Shown here one piece after another: positions 61,296 to 62,198 of a stretch of 62,198 bases of DNA. The notes beneath the pieces were generated by a model. That model made no database searches and was not told the origin of the DNA. It saw nothing but the letters and a program-made list of their open reading frames with translations. The DNA lies in the NCBI GenBank assembly GCA_947177165.1, contig CAMWTP010000033.1, positions 1-62,198 of the forward strand, in the 5' to 3' direction. The DNA is from an uncultured Lachnospiraceae bacterium (GTDB taxonomy: Bacteria > Bacillota > Clostridia > Lachnospirales > Lachnospiraceae). Position 1 is the stretch's first letter. Each line of letters opens with the position of its first letter. The translations under genes and the position numbers were made by a program.

Positions 61296-62192
61296 ATGAA
61301 CAGACGAAAAAATGTGCTGAAAGAACCACTCCAGTCAGAGCAGGAGTTTGGTGTATTTTTAAAGCGCATACGACAGGAATCGGGCGTGTCGGGCGAGGAG
61401 CTGGCATAGGGACTAATGGACGTCACCCAGCTCTCGAGGATTGAGAATGAGATCAGGTTGGTTCCGAAAACAATGCGTGACCGTCTGCTGGGGAGGCTCG
61501 GCGTCACGCCGGACATGTATGAAAATTTGCTGAACAATGAGGATTATGCGGAGTGGGAATGGCAGCATAAAATCCTGTGGGAGATAGACCGGAAAGATCT
61601 TCCGGAGGCGGAGCGGCTGCTCGGGGAATACGAAATGCGGGATCAGGCTGAAGATAAAACAAAACATCAGTTCCGCACCGTGATGCGGGCGGAACTTTTA
61701 AAACTGCAGGGGGCAGAGCGGACGGAGATTGCACGCCTGTATGAGGAAGCCGTGCGGCTGACCGTGCCGGAGGTGGATCAGGTCTATATGGAGCAAAAGC
61801 TGCTGTCCGTGCTGGAAGTCAATATGGTGTTGGAGTATGAATGTTACAGGGAGTCAAAGTCTGGTTTTGATGACAAGTGCAGATATTTGGTGGCGTATGT
61901 GAAGGATTCCTTTTATGATGAGCTGGCCATGGCAAAGATTTATCCCAAGATCGTGTATTACTATCTGCGGGAAATTCTGACCAAAGATCATGTGATGGCA
62001 TTGGGAGGACTGCAGCAGGCGCTGCTGCTCTGCGATGATGTGATCGAACTGCTGCGGGATACGGGACGGGCATATTATCTGGTGGAATTGTTGGAGTATA
62101 AGGGGAAGATATTGACCAGTATTGTCAAACAGCTTACAGAAAGAGCAGCTTTGACGCTTAAATTTTTATTTATACTATCATCATTACGATAA
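61296..62192 (+). pseudogene. HTH regulator with TPR-like C-terminus, interrupted by an amber codon
   Basis: ATG at 61296 opens NVLKEPLQSEQEFGVFLKRI and RQESGVSGEELA, hits TAG at 61407-61409, and continues in the same frame with GLMDVTQLSRIENE, the second half of an XRE-type HTH. The C-terminal part is helical with repeats like WEIDRKDLPEAERLLGEYEM, as in Rgg/PlcR-like regulators. One GAG-to-TAG change would explain it. The final residues (LTLKFLFILSSLR) do not fit the pattern, suggesting that the 3' end is also altered. It reaches almost to the window edge. Confidence 0.7.
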
Positions 62193-62198
62193 TTAATA

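Overview
The window looks like the chromosome of a gut-type Lachnospiraceae (Clostridia) relative. Signs are the FeoA-FeoB fusion, the rpsF-ssb-rpsR and gdpP-rplI-dnaB blocks in Bacillota order, a pyruvate formate-lyase locus, a BceAB-like transporter, DUF4179/ECF and BlaI/BlaR modules, and strong AGGAGG ribosome binding sites throughout. Taxonomy below family level is not claimed. No insertion sequence, prophage, CRISPR array or rRNA was found.

Layout. 0.2-0.4 kb: tRNA-Asn and tRNA-Cys. 0.65-3 kb: ferrous iron transporter. 3.4-4.1 kb: membrane protein. 4.1-9.1 kb: minus-strand operon of ABC ATPase, BceB-like permease, NarL-type kinase and LuxR-type regulator. 9.3-11.9 kb: divergent AraC regulator and MATE pump around a repeat-rich intergenic region. 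11.9-14.9 kb: AT-rich stretch of small genes and gene remnants. 15-17.9 kb: a GGADGPT protein of unknown function and a YtrA-type GntR/ABC operon ending in a 37-residue membrane peptide. 18-19.6 kb: first of three AAA/PD-(D/E)XK proteins. 19.9-22.3 kb: GH3 glycosidase with reversed domain order. 22.4-24.5 kb: decayed genes, including a copy of the tail of the cyclophilin gene. 24.6-27.4 kb: BlaI/BlaR1-like pair. 27.8-28.3 kb: cyclophilin. 28.7-33.4 kb: ECF sigma factor with an ABC exporter. 34.2-39.6 kb: second AAA/PD-(D/E)XK gene, then response regulator, ABC transporter and kinase. 39.7-41.7 kb: GH25 lysozyme and sirtuin. 41.8-49.7 kb: conserved housekeeping core (DUF951, rpsF-ssb-rpsR, pepT, gdpP-rplI-dnaB, MerR-like). 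49.8-56.5 kb: ferredoxin and pyruvate formate-lyase genes, interrupted by an ECF/DUF4179 pair and an orphan BlaI-like regulator. 56.8-62.2 kb: membrane protein, third AAA/PD-(D/E)XK gene and further remnants.

The strongest observation is the pyruvate formate-lyase locus. The PflB reading frame (54445-56484) carries the Cys-Cys active site but stops before the glycyl-radical domain. That domain is encoded separately by an 81-codon gene (53671-53916) containing RVSGYA. Between them lies a 69-residue protein that matches the first half of the glycyl-radical domain and then changes into a Cys-containing tail without the radical motif. Hairpins separate the three genes. A second copy of the PflB C-terminal codons, differing only at synonymous positions, follows the pflB stop. 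PflA and a 2[4Fe-4S] ferredoxin are encoded just downstream on the same strand, so the locus could form a split, repairable pyruvate formate-lyase.

A second theme is cell-envelope sensing and export: two unrelated two-component/ABC modules, two ECF systems, two BlaI-like regulators, a MATE pump and a YtrA-type ABC operon. A third theme is local sequence turnover: short tandem duplications at gene 3' ends, tandem promoter repeats, and fragments of recognisable genes.
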